DNA of 35,631 bases from CAZEGI01 sp964512105 (GTDB taxonomy: Archaea > Altiarchaeota > Altiarchaeia > IMC4 > CAZEGI01): the NCBI GenBank assembly GCA_964512105.1, contig CAZEGI010000012.1, positions 1-35,631 on the forward strand, given 5' to 3'. The notes under the pieces were generated by a model. The model was not told the DNA's origin and made no database searches. It saw only the letters and a program-made list of their open reading frames with translations. Positions 13,922 through 22,466 of the stretch are shown here, one piece after another. The position numbers were made by a program, and so were the translations under genes. Each line of letters opens with the position of its first letter. The stretch's first letter is position 1.

Positions 13922-16597
13922 ATGAAATCTATGTATGTAAAACGAATTGGTTCCGTGGCAGCAGGTGCTGTTATGCTGGGAGCTGCTCTTTCGGGAGCTG
14001 TCAGCGCAGCATTTGATGACACCGGTTTAACCAAGGGGTTTTTCTACGATGCCAACTACAACCCGATCGTCCAGATCGTGGTCGGGGAAAAGGGTATGGC
14101 ATCAGACAGCGTTGCAGCAGGTAATGTTGCGGCAACGATTGGTAACCTAGCTTACAAGACAAGCCAGGTAACCGCGACAGCAGGAACAGCGACAGGTGAG
14201 GTTGTAATCGGCGTACAGGCAACCGGAGCAACCGGTAAGTACGTACAAGGAACCAACCGAACACTGATGTCTAACTTCTACAACGAGAATGTAGGTCTGA
14301 CGTTCCTGAACGAGACACAAACATACACAAGAGGTGAATTCATCACCTACAGTGTTGCTTGTAACGTACAGGAAAGGACATCTGCAGGTATTCTAAAGAA
14401 AGGCGAATACGGCAACATACACTGCCTGTTCTGTGAGACTCTCTGCCTTGGAGAGCTTGAAAACCCAACCCACGAAATGGAGGAGAAAATCACCGTAGAT
14501 TACTCCAAGATGGTGTGGTACGAGAAGGGTTTGAACGACGAGGCAGGCGAGGATTTAGAACTTGCGGTAGAGAGCAGAGCCTTGGAATACATTGTAGATA
14601 CCGGCGAGATACCAATGACAAGAATTGGTACTTCTTCAAGCCCAGTGGACTTCGAGTACAGAGGTAAGATGTTATTCCTTGGTGACGAGTACTACGTAAA
14701 GAACATCAAGGGGACAACCGAAGTAAACTTAGCAAAGGGCCAAGTTCTTGACGACATAAGCAGCGAGGGTTTCACCGCAGAATATCAGGGCTACAAGTTT
14801 AAGATAGACCACCTGATATACTCGCAGGAGTACCAGGTTGCAGGTATTCTCTTAGATGTCGAGAAGCCAGACGGAACCGTTGTACAAGTACAGTTATCAA
14901 AGATGGCAAACGGCAAGATTGACAACCTCGAGATTGCCGGCGTTTACGCAGAGGAATCTGACAACGTTGCCAGCGCTTCGATAATTGTGTACGACCTGTC
15001 GTCAGAGATAATACTTGAAAACGGTAAGACCCTAAAGGTTGGCGGGAAGGAAAGTAAGTACTGGAAGGTTACTTTCGGTACCATAGCCTCTAGCACGGGT
15101 TCCCCATGGACTGATCTTGATACATCCGAGTATAGGTCAGAAACAGCATCGGGGTACACCGTCCTGAACAACATAACCATCACCTACACACACAGTTTCA
15201 CACTGGAGGAAGGTGAGGCCATTGATTACCCAGCGACATTCAAGCTGGTATTTAATGGTTTCAGGACAAACGACTATGTCAAGAGCCCATGCTCTGGTGC
15301 CAACGAGGGCAACATCCTTCTGGACAAGGATGAGAAGTACAAGCTATTGCTGAGCTTCACCGGAGACGACAGACAGAGATACAACGATGTGCGGTTAGAT
15401 AGCGGTCCGTTCACAGTTGGTGACAAATTCCTCGTGAATGGAAAGGTATACGAGTTTACCGAGTACACAGAGAAGGAGAACAGCAGGCAGATGGATGTCA
15501 AGTTGAAGAACCTCTTCGATGGTGGAACAGACACCTACACGCTGAACGCATACACAACAGATACTGTGTTCACATCGCGTGCGTTCGAAGAATCTTCAAA
15601 GAACGACAAGAACGTATCCATCGATGCTGAGACCAACGAGAACGACACAGATGTGTTCAACAGCTTTGCAACATGCAGTGGATGCGGAACAGGAAGTTAC
15701 CTGCAGAGTAGCAGGGTACTGTGGTTCTACGGCGGTGACTTATACGTCATGAAGAACTCAACAGTCAGGGAGTTAATCGTAGACCCTGATGTGATAGGTA
15801 CCTTGACTTACGAAGACGTCGAGCTGAATGGACACAACATCTGGATAAGTGCACTAGCTGAAGGCGGAACCAACCTGAACAACGACGGTGACACAGATGA
15901 CGTCCTCATAAAAATAAAGAATGAGGAGAGCGAGTATGCCTACGTCGACCTGTACGACAGGAACTACGACAGTAACAGCGACATATACTACGACCAGCAG
16001 ATTACAGCTTCACTGACTGATGCTGCAAGTACTGCCCTAAGTAGCTCAACAGCGACAATCCAGTTAGACGAGGACGACGACGTTGTGTTGTGGACACCAT
16101 CTGGTGGTGACAAGATTTCAGCCACCTACGGTGGGGACTACAAGATTGAGCGTGTGGATGTGTGCCACCCACAGGAGGAGGTTTACCCAACTGTGTTTAT
16201 CGGTACATCTGAAACACCGACGACCTTGAAGTCGACCATAACCAAGGCAGACGAAGGAACATCTGTAACAGCAGGTTGCTGCTCGTTCACAGTTGAGAGC
16301 TTTGGTGTTTCTGTAGGCGCAGGAACATCTGCAACCTCAGCAACAGTGAACGCAGTACCAGCAAACCTCGTTGTTCCAGAGATAAGCGCTGACTTGAACA
16401 AGAACCTAGTTATCGTTGGTGGACCAGCGGTAAACGGGTTAACAACCGTAACAGCTGACGAAATAGCAGCAGCATCACAGCACTACATCGTCCGCAAGGA
16501 TGGTAAGAAGCTGATTGTTGCTGGATGGACAGCAGCCGACACGGTTGACGCAGGCAACGCGCTTATCAAGTGGTTGCAAGACAACGCACACGCGTAA
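13922..16597 (+). CDS. S-layer protein
   Basis: 891 aa. The signal peptide reads MKSMYVKRIGSVAAGAVMLG and ends near AVSA at residue ~29. Right after it, GFFYDANYNPIVQIVVGEKG and SDSVAAGNVAATIGNLAYK are typical of the N-terminus of Methanococcus-type S-layer proteins. The C-terminus has VIVGGPAVNGL (~831), HYIVRKDGKK and LIVAGWTAADTVDAGNALIK, the matching C-terminal S-layer domain. The middle is acidic and beta-rich. Cys occurs in clusters (HCLFCETLC, TCSGCG, CCSF) that could form disulfides. Strong promoter, Shine-Dalgarno and terminator signals support very high expression. It is the likely main cell-envelope lattice protein. Confidence 0.93.
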   Translation: MKSMYVKRIGSVAAGAVMLGAALSGAVSAAFDDTGLTKGFFYDANYNPIVQIVVGEKGMASDSVAAGNVAATIGNLAYKTSQVTATAGTATGEVVIGVQATGATGKYVQGTNRTLMSNFYNENVGLTFLNETQTYTRGEFITYSVACNVQERTSAGILKKGEYGNIHCLFCETLCLGELENPTHEMEEKITVDYSKMVWYEKGLNDEAGEDLELAVESRALEYIVDTGEIPMTRIGTSSSPVDFEYRGKMLFLGDEYYVKNIKGTTEVNLAKGQVLDDISSEGFTAEYQGYKFKIDHLIYSQEYQVAGILLDVEKPDGTVVQVQLSKMANGKIDNLEIAGVYAEESDNVASASIIVYDLSSEIILENGKTLKVGGKESKYWKVTFGTIASSTGSPWTDLDTSEYRSETASGYTVLNNITITYTHSFTLEEGEAIDYPATFKLVFNGFRTNDYVKSPCSGANEGNILLDKDEKYKLLLSFTGDDRQRYNDVRLDSGPFTVGDKFLVNGKVYEFTEYTEKENSRQMDVKLKNLFDGGTDTYTLNAYTTDTVFTSRAFEESSKNDKNVSIDAETNENDTDVFNSFATCSGCGTGSYLQSSRVLWFYGGDLYVMKNSTVRELIVDPDVIGTLTYEDVELNGHNIWISALAEGGTNLNNDGDTDDVLIKIKNEESEYAYVDLYDRNYDSNSDIYYDQQITASLTDAASTALSSSTATIQLDEDDDVVLWTPSGGDKISATYGGDYKIERVDVCHPQEEVYPTVFIGTSETPTTLKSTITKADEGTSVTAGCCSFTVESFGVSVGAGTSATSATVNAVPANLVVPEISADLNKNLVIVGGPAVNGLTTVTADEIAAASQHYIVRKDGKKLIVAGWTAADTVDAGNALIKWLQDNAHA

Positions 16598-16612
16598 GCG
16601 AACTGAAAAAAC

Positions 16613-16655
16613 GACGTCCCCAAAAGGGGCGTCTTTTCTTTATTTTTTATTTTTA
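16613..16655 (+). terminator. terminator of the S-layer gene
   Basis: GACG-t-CCCC AAAA GGGGCGTC (16613-16633) forms an 8-bp stem with one bulged T and a four-A loop. It is followed by a T-rich tract to about 16655. It lies 15 bases after the S-layer stop codon. Confidence 0.85.
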
Positions 16656-16676
16656 TTCCGATTCCAATAAATTAGC

Positions 16677-16838
16677 ATGAATGAAGAAAAAATCCTCGTT
16701 TCTGCGATTTTGGGATTGCTGACGTACGTGGTTCTTTCACCTTACATAGACATAAGCTACACAGGCATGAATCTGAACCTTCTGGTCAGCGTCGTACTCG
16801 CGGTTGTTGTGACCGGCACGGTGTACAAAGGTATTTAA
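16677..16838 (+). CDS. small two-helix membrane protein upstream of dph5
   Basis: 53 aa, MNEEKILVSAILGLLTYVVL followed by a short loop (SPYIDISYTGMN) and a second hydrophobic helix ending GTVYKGI. Its stop is one base before the dph5 start, so it is likely cotranscribed with dph5. It is not recognised as a family; two membrane segments are the only visible property. The tight packing and absence of other coding in this gap support it as real. Confidence 0.6.
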   Translation: MNEEKILVSAILGLLTYVVLSPYIDISYTGMNLNLLVSVVLAVVVTGTVYKGI

Positions 16839-16839
16839 C

Positions 16840-17598
16840 ATGTTGTACCTCGTGGGCATGGGCCTTCACGACGAATTTGACCTGAGTTTAAGGGCCTTGG
16901 AAATTCTAAAGAATTCGGACGAGGTTTTCCTCGAATCCTATACGAATTTTCTGAATGTAAGCCCGGAAAAACTAAAAAAAATCACAGGTAAGAAGGCAAT
17001 CATCCTTAACCGTTCCGATGTCGAAGAGCATCCTGAAAAAAACGTCCTAAAGAATTCCAAGACAAAGAACGTTTCATTATTGGTTTCCGGCGACCCGATG
17101 GTCGCAACAACGCACCTCGACCTCGTTCTAAGAGCCAAGAAGAGCGGAATCCCTGTAAAGATAATACATTCCTCCTCCATATCCTCAGCAATCGCCGAGA
17201 CAGGCCTGCAGCTGTACAAATTCGGCAGGACGACCTCCCTCGTATTCCCCGAAAGGAGTTACTTTCCAAAGACGCCGTATGACGTTCTAAAGGAAAACAA
17301 AAAATCCGGCTTGCATACCCTCCTTCTTCTCGACGTAAAATCCGACCAGAAAAAGTTCATGTCCGTAAGCGAGGCAATAGAAGTCCTTCTAAAAATCGAG
17401 GAAGAGAAAAAAGAAAAAATCTTCACCAAAAAAACGCGTTGCGTCGGGGTTGCGAGGCTCGGTAGTGACGGACAGATAATAAAATACGGCTCAGCCGAGG
17501 AGCTCCAAAAAACCAACTTCGGAAAGCCGCCGCACGTTTTGGTCGTGCCTGGAAAAATGCACTTCATGGAGGAAGAAGCATTAGAGAGATACCTTTAA
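16840..17598 (+). CDS. dph5: diphthine synthase
   Basis: 252 aa, standard length. MLYLVGMGLHDEFDLSLRAL, SDEVFLESYTN, SLLVSGDPMVATTH, and HSSSISSAIAETGLQLYKFG are signatures of the Dph5/DphB methyltransferase. It uses S-adenosylmethionine to make diphthine on elongation factor 2. RCVGVARLGSDGQIIKYG and PHVLVVPGKMHFMEEEAL close the protein. It follows the small membrane protein at a 1-base gap. Its 3' end overlaps the convergent pps gene by 18 bp. Confidence 0.95.
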   Translation: MLYLVGMGLHDEFDLSLRALEILKNSDEVFLESYTNFLNVSPEKLKKITGKKAIILNRSDVEEHPEKNVLKNSKTKNVSLLVSGDPMVATTHLDLVLRAKKSGIPVKIIHSSSISSAIAETGLQLYKFGRTTSLVFPERSYFPKTPYDVLKENKKSGLHTLLLLDVKSDQKKFMSVSEAIEVLLKIEEEKKEKIFTKKTRCVGVARLGSDGQIIKYGSAEELQKTNFGKPPHVLVVPGKMHFMEEEALERYL

Positions 17599-18324
17599 AC
17601 GCATCATCCTTTCCGTATTTTTTAGATTTTTTTCATTATCAAAATTATAAATAATTTTTTTAAGAAATCTGCCGTTCCTTCTCTTTAATTTTTCAGCAAT
17701 TTTTATCATGTTCGGAATTGCACGCGTTACGTTATCCACAATCGTCACGGTCGCGGTTTTCGACGTTCTTGACAACGGATTCAAATCAATGGCGATCACT
17801 TTCTTCCTCATCCGTACAAGTGCTTCGGCCCTGTCGCCGTCCTCCAGAGGCACGAGAACAACGTCCGCGCCCCAGATTCCGTCCCCGTGAACGAGAGCGC
17901 GGCTTGAATCCAGTCCGGGAATTTTTTTGGTTTTTTTGCCCGTGCAAAGAAGTTTCCCCGCCTTGTTTTTTAATAATATTTTTTCAATAATCGTTTTTCT
18001 TTTTTTATTATAATAAAAAAGATTGACTTCGAGTTTTGCATTTAGTAACTTTGCCAACTTTACAATCTCTCTGGGAACCAGAGCGGCAACGTTCCCGTTC
18101 ACGGAAATCACCGGGTTTTTTGCAAGGAGCAGCATCGCGACCGCGGTTTCCTCGGCTTTTTTTGCTTCGCTGGTGGTTTTTTCTCCAAGCAAATAATCAA
18201 ACGCCTCACCCCTGCCATGGGCGATAAGGCCTGATTTTGCAACGTAGCCATCCCCCCAACCCTTCACGATCTTGTGCCTCTGCCTCAGCGACTCGTGTCT
18301 CGGATGCGTTTTTGGAATTTTCAT
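17581..18324 (-). CDS. 4-phosphopantoate--beta-alanine ligase (archaeal PPS)
   Basis: 247 aa from the ATG at 18324 (MKIPKTHPRHESLRQRHK). Upstream in-frame Met codons would reach into the 5S rRNA promoter or gene and are rejected. KSGLIAHGRGEAFDYLLGE, ISVNGNVAAL, LVHGDGIWGADVVLVPLEDG and VIAIDLNPLSRTSKTATVTI are hallmarks of the DUF137 family. It joins phosphopantoate and beta-alanine to form phosphopantothenate in the archaeal coenzyme A pathway. It is transcribed divergently from 5S rRNA, with about 40 bp between starts. Confidence 0.92.
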   Translation of the reverse strand: MKIPKTHPRHESLRQRHKIVKGWGDGYVAKSGLIAHGRGEAFDYLLGEKTTSEAKKAEETAVAMLLLAKNPVISVNGNVAALVPREIVKLAKLLNAKLEVNLFYYNKKRKTIIEKILLKNKAGKLLCTGKKTKKIPGLDSSRALVHGDGIWGADVVLVPLEDGDRAEALVRMRKKVIAIDLNPLSRTSKTATVTIVDNVTRAIPNMIKIAEKLKRRNGRFLKKIIYNFDNEKNLKNTERMMRLKVSL

Positions 18325-18334
18325 ATCAATAATG

Positions 18335-18343
18335 CTTTTATAG
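18335..18343 (+). promoter_or_regulatory. TATA-like box of the 5S rRNA gene
   Basis: cttttatag is centred about 26 bp before the inferred 5S 5' end at 18365, the normal archaeal TATA distance. It also lies in the divergent upstream region of the pps gene. Confidence 0.5.
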
Positions 18344-18364
18344 TGGTTATGCATATTAATAAAA

Positions 18365-18480
18365 GTCAACGGCCATAGCGGAGGGGAAACACCTGCACTC
18401 TTTCCGAACGCAGAAGTTAAGACCTCCAGCGATCCGGGTGGTACTGCATAACATGCGGGAAGCCCGGGACGCTGTTGACA
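18365..18480 (+). rRNA. rrf: 5S ribosomal RNA
   Basis: About 116 nt. The two ends pair (gtcaac at 18365-18370 with gttgac at 18474-18479). Inside are conserved 5S elements: gaggggaaacacctg, ccgaacgcagaagttaag and acctccagcg, then the loop E/helix IV region (gatccgggtggtactgc) and gcgggaagcccgggac. The gene is an orphan, as no 16S or 23S sequence occurs in the window. A 13-bp hairpin with a T-rich arm follows. Confidence 0.93.
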
Positions 18481-18490
18481 CCAACAAACC

Positions 18491-18519
18491 TTTTTTCTTT
18501 CTTTAGAAGAAAGAAAAAA
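18491..18519 (+). terminator. hairpin after 5S rRNA
   Basis: TTTTTTCTTTCTT (18491-18503) and AAGAAAGAAAAAA (18507-18519) form a perfect 13-bp stem with a 3-base loop, ten bases after the 5S 3' end. The initial T-run alone could terminate archaeal transcription; the hairpin is all T/A/C/G in a pyrimidine-purine pattern. Confidence 0.55.
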
Positions 18520-18542
18520 CGTTTACGAAAAAAGAAAGAAAA

Positions 18543-18701
18543 ATGGAGTTAGGTAATAAAGGCCAGGCATTAGCATATCTGGTTATAGTACTGTTCTTAA
18601 TAGTCCTCTTTTTTGTGATTCTCTATATCTTTGCACATGATATATACCAAGCATTTATAAATGTTATAAGTGAAATCCGAAGAGCTATTATTGGTGGATA
18701 A
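18543..18701 (+). CDS. tiny class III (KGQ) prepilin-like membrane protein
   Basis: 52 aa. The start MELGNKGQALAYLVIV followed by a long hydrophobic helix matches the euryarchaeal class III signal pattern, in which a peptidase cuts between Gly and Gln. The rest is short and amphipathic (IYQAFINVISEIRRAIIGG). Mature length would be about 46 aa, similar to short archaeal pilins. The gene lies between two copies of the 5S 3' end, so it may belong to a small inserted segment. A possible partner is the pilus assembly operon at 25.3-29.5 kb. Confidence is limited by small size. Confidence 0.6.
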   Translation: MELGNKGQALAYLVIVLFLIVLFFVILYIFAHDIYQAFINVISEIRRAIIGG

Positions 18702-18941
18702 TTGTTCCTAGTTAAGACCTATCGAGCGAAGCGAAGATAGGTCATGTTTTGATCAAACTTTTCTTAAAAGTTTGGTGGAAAGCCCGGGACGCTGTTGACA
18801 CCAACCTTCTGAAAGGTTGATCATCATGGCGTATTCGCTTTTAGCGAATACACCTGCCGCTATGTACTTCTCTTAAAAGTTCGACTGGTGTTGTTGACAT
18901 CTTGTTCTGTGTTTATCTAATTTATTAAGTTTCTCTACCCT
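18702..18941 (+). other. hairpin-rich intergenic region
   Basis: Several perfect inverted repeats follow one another: GACCTATC/GATAGGTC (18717-18744), AAACTTTT/AAAAGTTT (18755-18773), CAACCTT/AAGGTTG (18802-18819, directly after the 5S copy) and GTATTCGC/GCGAATAC (18831-18851). A near copy of the second hairpin (acttctcttaaaagt) appears at 18866-18880. No ORF is evident. This may encode a structured RNA or be a mobile-element end. Confidence 0.5.
18780..18805 (+). repeat. 26-bp copy of the 5S rRNA 3' end
   Basis: Positions 18780-18805 repeat 18460-18485 exactly (aagcccgggacgctgttgac plus accaac), 320 bp downstream. The first copy ends the 5S gene. Such a repeat is what an element integrated at the 5S 3' end would leave, but it could also be the relic of a deleted second 5S gene. 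A weaker match (ttgttgacatc) occurs near 18891. Confidence 0.85.
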
Positions 18942-20792
18942 ATGGTAACCATGGCACACAGGGTGCACAAGGTCAAGGTCTTGGAAGATGAGCGACTCAT
19001 GGAGGCACTTCCAAAACCAGTAAGCATAACCGGGCAACTTGGTATCGGTCATGCTCTCGCTCCGGGGGCGAGGATGACATCGAGAGCACTGGCAATTGTT
19101 AGTTTGGGTGTTCTGGCTTTAACAGCAAATGCCTCAGACAGGGTGGATTCACCAGAGCAGATTCCAAAAGATTCCGTCGTTCCTGTCGCTCGGGATGGTA
19201 CTCCCATATCAATAGTCCAAAGAGACAACCGAAGAAGGTACATCGTTTTCAATCCCAAGAATAGACCAGAATCTGAGATACAATCCATGGGCATTTTCCA
19301 TGTTGGCGCACAGTCGAGTAATCAGGGCGTCATGTTTGGGCTGTATCTTGACGAGGATGTGGATGGCCCGCTTTTTCTCGTCCGCGGGACAGACCTGCCA
19401 AAGGCGCGTGGCGATTTGATACGGACAGGAACTACCCAAAGTGCGTTAGCTCATTTTGCGAATTCTAATCTTGTTGATGTTCCGACAGGTGAAAGGGAAA
19501 TTTACGGACCTTACTTTTTGGTGCCCTGTAATGATTGTGAAAGACTAGATGCGTCGGGTTCTCAAAGCATGATAATCTCGCCGAATCAGCTTCGTAGAAT
19601 AGATCCTGTACTTTTTGTTGACGGTAGAAATCTCAGAGCAGGGGAAGTTCCGCTCGATGTTTTGGAGCAAAGGGTTCGTGACAAGGTTCGTGATATGGAG
19701 CAAAGGCAAGAAAGGGAAAACCAGTGGAGAGATGCGAGGGATGACCAGACACGGGATAGGGCACGTCGGGGAATAGACCTACTACCAAAACCCAAGGGCA
19801 GGGGTGGCAAGAGGTTTTTTGACGTTGCAGCTGGTCAGGTTCTTGACCAATTAGATGAAGCCGCTAGAAGAGGGCGGGAGAGGGACGACAGAGTTCACGA
19901 AAGAGAACGACAGGCGGAGTGGGGTGCTTTCAGAAAAGAAAAGGACCGCCGGAGGATGATGGACCAGCTGGTGATACCTGTTGGTGTCATTCCTGCGCAT
20001 GCGGTAAACATAGCAGAGGGTGTTGCGGTTTTTTCGGAGTCGGATATGCTGGTGACTGATATGGTCAAAGGCAAACCCGAGGTTGTTGTACCGCTGATAA
20101 TGCCCAACATCCGTGATGCCAGAGACCCCGAAATCATAGGCGGTAAACTAACAACAGGAGATGCAATAAGACACAATCTTGAGGGTGACGACCAGTTAAG
20201 GGTAGTCAGACCGTCCGGTTCTTCTGGAGGCCAGGATCAGAGTTATTACGTTGTAAGTGTTAAGGACCTAAGGGAGTCTGCTCAGCACCATAGGGGGGTC
20301 ATAAAGGTGAGAAGGGGCTTGGTTCAGGGGCCATACGGCCTTGTCTTTGGACCAAACATCGCACCAGAGCTTGACCACACTCTTTTCAATAGCTATTATC
20401 GTGGCGTTGAAGGTCCGATACCGCAGGGACATGTCATGGGAACGCTCTATAAGATGATGGATACTGATAATGATAATTTTGTTTCAGCTGGCGAGATAGG
20501 AAGCTACCTGCGCGGGTTTAATCCGGATTCCGTAGAAAGAACGATGCGTGCAATAGCTGGTGGCTCTCCAAAACCGGTTCGTGCGATAGGAAACCAAAGT
20601 GAGCTGGGTAGGGGTGGAGGGTTTTTCCTTGCGATAGAGGACAAAGATGGAATCCATGGTCTTGGCGGAACAGACTACCACACTATAGGGCGGATTTCAG
20701 TTTACGGAAGTTATGCGGACGCATGGGTTGCGAGAGCCGAGATGGGAAACGCCGGGAATGATGTTGTTATTGTCGGCAGTGCAGTTTTGTAA
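18942..20792 (+). CDS. unrecognised exported or anchored protein with EF-hand loop
   Basis: 616 aa; family not recognised. A hydrophobic stretch at ~48-62 (RALAIVSLGVLALTANA) follows 44 residues, so either this is a membrane anchor or the real start is the ATG at 19074, which would make it a signal peptide. Residues ~225-335 are extremely rich in Arg, Asp and Glu and probably form a coiled coil. Two similar beta-rich regions flank it, each with a VxFGPxxxPxL- or GPYFLVP-type strand (GREIYGPYFLVP near 185; VQGPYGLVFGPNIAPEL near 460). DTDNDNFVSAGEI (~507) is a textbook EF-hand calcium loop. The protein ends GNDVVIVGSAVL. It sits directly downstream of the 5S repeat region. Function unknown. 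Confidence 0.75.
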   Translation: MVTMAHRVHKVKVLEDERLMEALPKPVSITGQLGIGHALAPGARMTSRALAIVSLGVLALTANASDRVDSPEQIPKDSVVPVARDGTPISIVQRDNRRRYIVFNPKNRPESEIQSMGIFHVGAQSSNQGVMFGLYLDEDVDGPLFLVRGTDLPKARGDLIRTGTTQSALAHFANSNLVDVPTGEREIYGPYFLVPCNDCERLDASGSQSMIISPNQLRRIDPVLFVDGRNLRAGEVPLDVLEQRVRDKVRDMEQRQERENQWRDARDDQTRDRARRGIDLLPKPKGRGGKRFFDVAAGQVLDQLDEAARRGRERDDRVHERERQAEWGAFRKEKDRRRMMDQLVIPVGVIPAHAVNIAEGVAVFSESDMLVTDMVKGKPEVVVPLIMPNIRDARDPEIIGGKLTTGDAIRHNLEGDDQLRVVRPSGSSGGQDQSYYVVSVKDLRESAQHHRGVIKVRRGLVQGPYGLVFGPNIAPELDHTLFNSYYRGVEGPIPQGHVMGTLYKMMDTDNDNFVSAGEIGSYLRGFNPDSVERTMRAIAGGSPKPVRAIGNQSELGRGGGFFLAIEDKDGIHGLGGTDYHTIGRISVYGSYADAWVARAEMGNAGNDVVIVGSAVL

Positions 20793-20822
20793 TTTTTCTG
20801 GCTTTCTTCAAATACATCTATA

Positions 20823-22466
20823 ATGAAAAATCCTTATCGCTCCATAATCAAAAAAATCCTCTCGGGCGAGATTTCAACACGCGAGGAACTGGATTCAGAA
20901 AAAAGAGAACTCTGCATAAAACTCAGGAAGGAAAAATTCATCCGGAATTCCGAGATTCTTAAGTATGCAAAACCGGATGAGAGAAAAAAAGTCCTCGAGC
21001 TCCTGCAAAAGAAGCCGACGCGCACGGTTTCCGGGGTTGCGGTTGTCGCGGCAATGACCATGCCCCTCAAATGCCCGCACGGAAAGTGCAAGTACTGTCC
21101 CGGCGGTCCGGAAATAAACGTACCGCAGAGTTACACCGGCAAGGAGCCGGCAACGCGAAGGGCGATAAGGTACGGTTACGCCCCCTATCTACAGGTTACC
21201 TTCCGCCTGAACCAGCTCAGGTGCATCGGGCATCCGGTTGATAAAGTGGAACTGATAGTGATGGGCGGGACTCTGACTGCACAGTGCCTTGATTACCAGG
21301 AATGGTTTGTGAAGGAATGTTTCAGGGCGATGAATGAATTTGAAGATAATTATAAAAAAATAAAAAAATTGGGTGAAGAGAAATTCATTGAGAGCTATGA
21401 AAAAACCAAAAAGAAATTTTACTATCTGGAAGAAATCCAAAAAGAAAACGAGAAATCAAAAGTAAGATGCGTTGGCCTTACCTTCGAGCCGAGGCCGGAC
21501 TGGGCGAAAAAGGAGGAGATAAACAGGATGCTGAACTTCGGTGTCACGCGCGTGGAAATCGGGGTGCAGAACCCCGACGACGCGGTTTACAAAAAAGTTG
21601 ACCGCGGCCACACCGTAAGGGACGTGGTGGAGGCAACGCAACTCCTGAAGGATTCGGGGCTGAAGGTCGTTTACCATATGATGCCTGGAATTCTCGGAAA
21701 CAAACCGGATGCTGATCTGAAAGCGTTCAGAAAAGTTTTCAGCGACGAAAGGTTCAAGCCGGACATGGTGAAAATCTACCCGTGCATAGTGCTAAAGGGG
21801 ACGGAGTACTACGACAGATGGAAAGCAGGAAAATTCAAGCCCATGACGACGGAAGAGGCGGTAAACCTCATCGTGAAGGTGAAGAAAATAATGCCCGAAT
21901 GGCTTAGAACCATGCGCATAATGCGCGACATTCCCTCGAATTTGGTCGAAGCGGGCATAAAGTCCAGCAACCTCGGACAGCTTGTTTATGACGAGCTTGG
22001 GAGAAAAAAAATCAGGTGCAGGTGCATACGGTGCAGGGAAGCGGGACACATGCAATCACGGGGTGTTATTCCTGTTATAAAAAATATAAAATTAGTAAAA
22101 AGAAAATACAAGGCCAGCAGTGGAACAGAATTCTTTTTATCATTCGAAGATACAAAGAAAGGCATCCTCATAGGTTTTTTAAGATTGAGAATTCCGCATA
22201 AACCGTTCAGACCAGAAATCAATTCCAAAACAGCACTGATCCGCGAGCTGCACGTTTACGGCCCGATGGTCAAACTCGGTGAAAAACCGGACGCGGAGTG
22301 GCAGCACCGCGGTTATGGTGCCGAACTCCTGAAGGAGGCGGAAAAAATTGCAAGAAAAATTGGCATGAAAAAAATCCTGGTGACGAGCGGAATCGGTGCC
22401 CGGGATTACTACAAGGGGTTCGGATACAAAAGGGACGGCGTTTACATGGGGAAGTTCCTAACTTAA
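20823..22466 (+). CDS. elp3: tRNA uridine(34) acetyltransferase, Elp3 family
   Basis: 547 aa, full length. The radical-SAM cluster binder is CPHGKCKYCPGGP, with C84, C89 and C92 in CX4CX2C spacing. TYTGKEPATRRAIRYGY-like sequence (SYTGKEPATRRAIRYGYAPY), ELIVMGGTLTA, and GVQNPDDAVYKKVDRGHTV are Elp3 signatures. A Cys cluster (RCRCIRCREAG) lies near residue 400. The C-terminal GNAT domain ends with HRGYGAELLKEAEKIARKIG and YYKGFGYKRDGVYMGK. The enzyme makes the cm5U wobble modification. It is convergent with, and overlaps by 9 bp, the M50 protease gene. Confidence 0.96.
   Translation: MKNPYRSIIKKILSGEISTREELDSEKRELCIKLRKEKFIRNSEILKYAKPDERKKVLELLQKKPTRTVSGVAVVAAMTMPLKCPHGKCKYCPGGPEINVPQSYTGKEPATRRAIRYGYAPYLQVTFRLNQLRCIGHPVDKVELIVMGGTLTAQCLDYQEWFVKECFRAMNEFEDNYKKIKKLGEEKFIESYEKTKKKFYYLEEIQKENEKSKVRCVGLTFEPRPDWAKKEEINRMLNFGVTRVEIGVQNPDDAVYKKVDRGHTVRDVVEATQLLKDSGLKVVYHMMPGILGNKPDADLKAFRKVFSDERFKPDMVKIYPCIVLKGTEYYDRWKAGKFKPMTTEEAVNLIVKVKKIMPEWLRTMRIMRDIPSNLVEAGIKSSNLGQLVYDELGRKKIRCRCIRCREAGHMQSRGVIPVIKNIKLVKRKYKASSGTEFFLSFEDTKKGILIGFLRLRIPHKPFRPEINSKTALIRELHVYGPMVKLGEKPDAEWQHRGYGAELLKEAEKIARKIGMKKILVTSGIGARDYYKGFGYKRDGVYMGKFLT

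Noticed and set aside
18325..18369. Earlier start of the pps gene (upstream Met codons)
   Set aside because: It would run into the 5S promoter and gene; the family N-terminus (KIPKTHPRHESL) begins at the ATG at 18324.
18780..18805. A second functional 5S rRNA gene
   Set aside because: Only the last 26 bp match; the upstream 90 bp show no 5S conserved loops.
18805..18900. Third degenerate copy of 5S rRNA (acacctgc and ttgttgacatc matches)
   Set aside because: Matches are 8-12 bp and do not extend; chance cannot be excluded.
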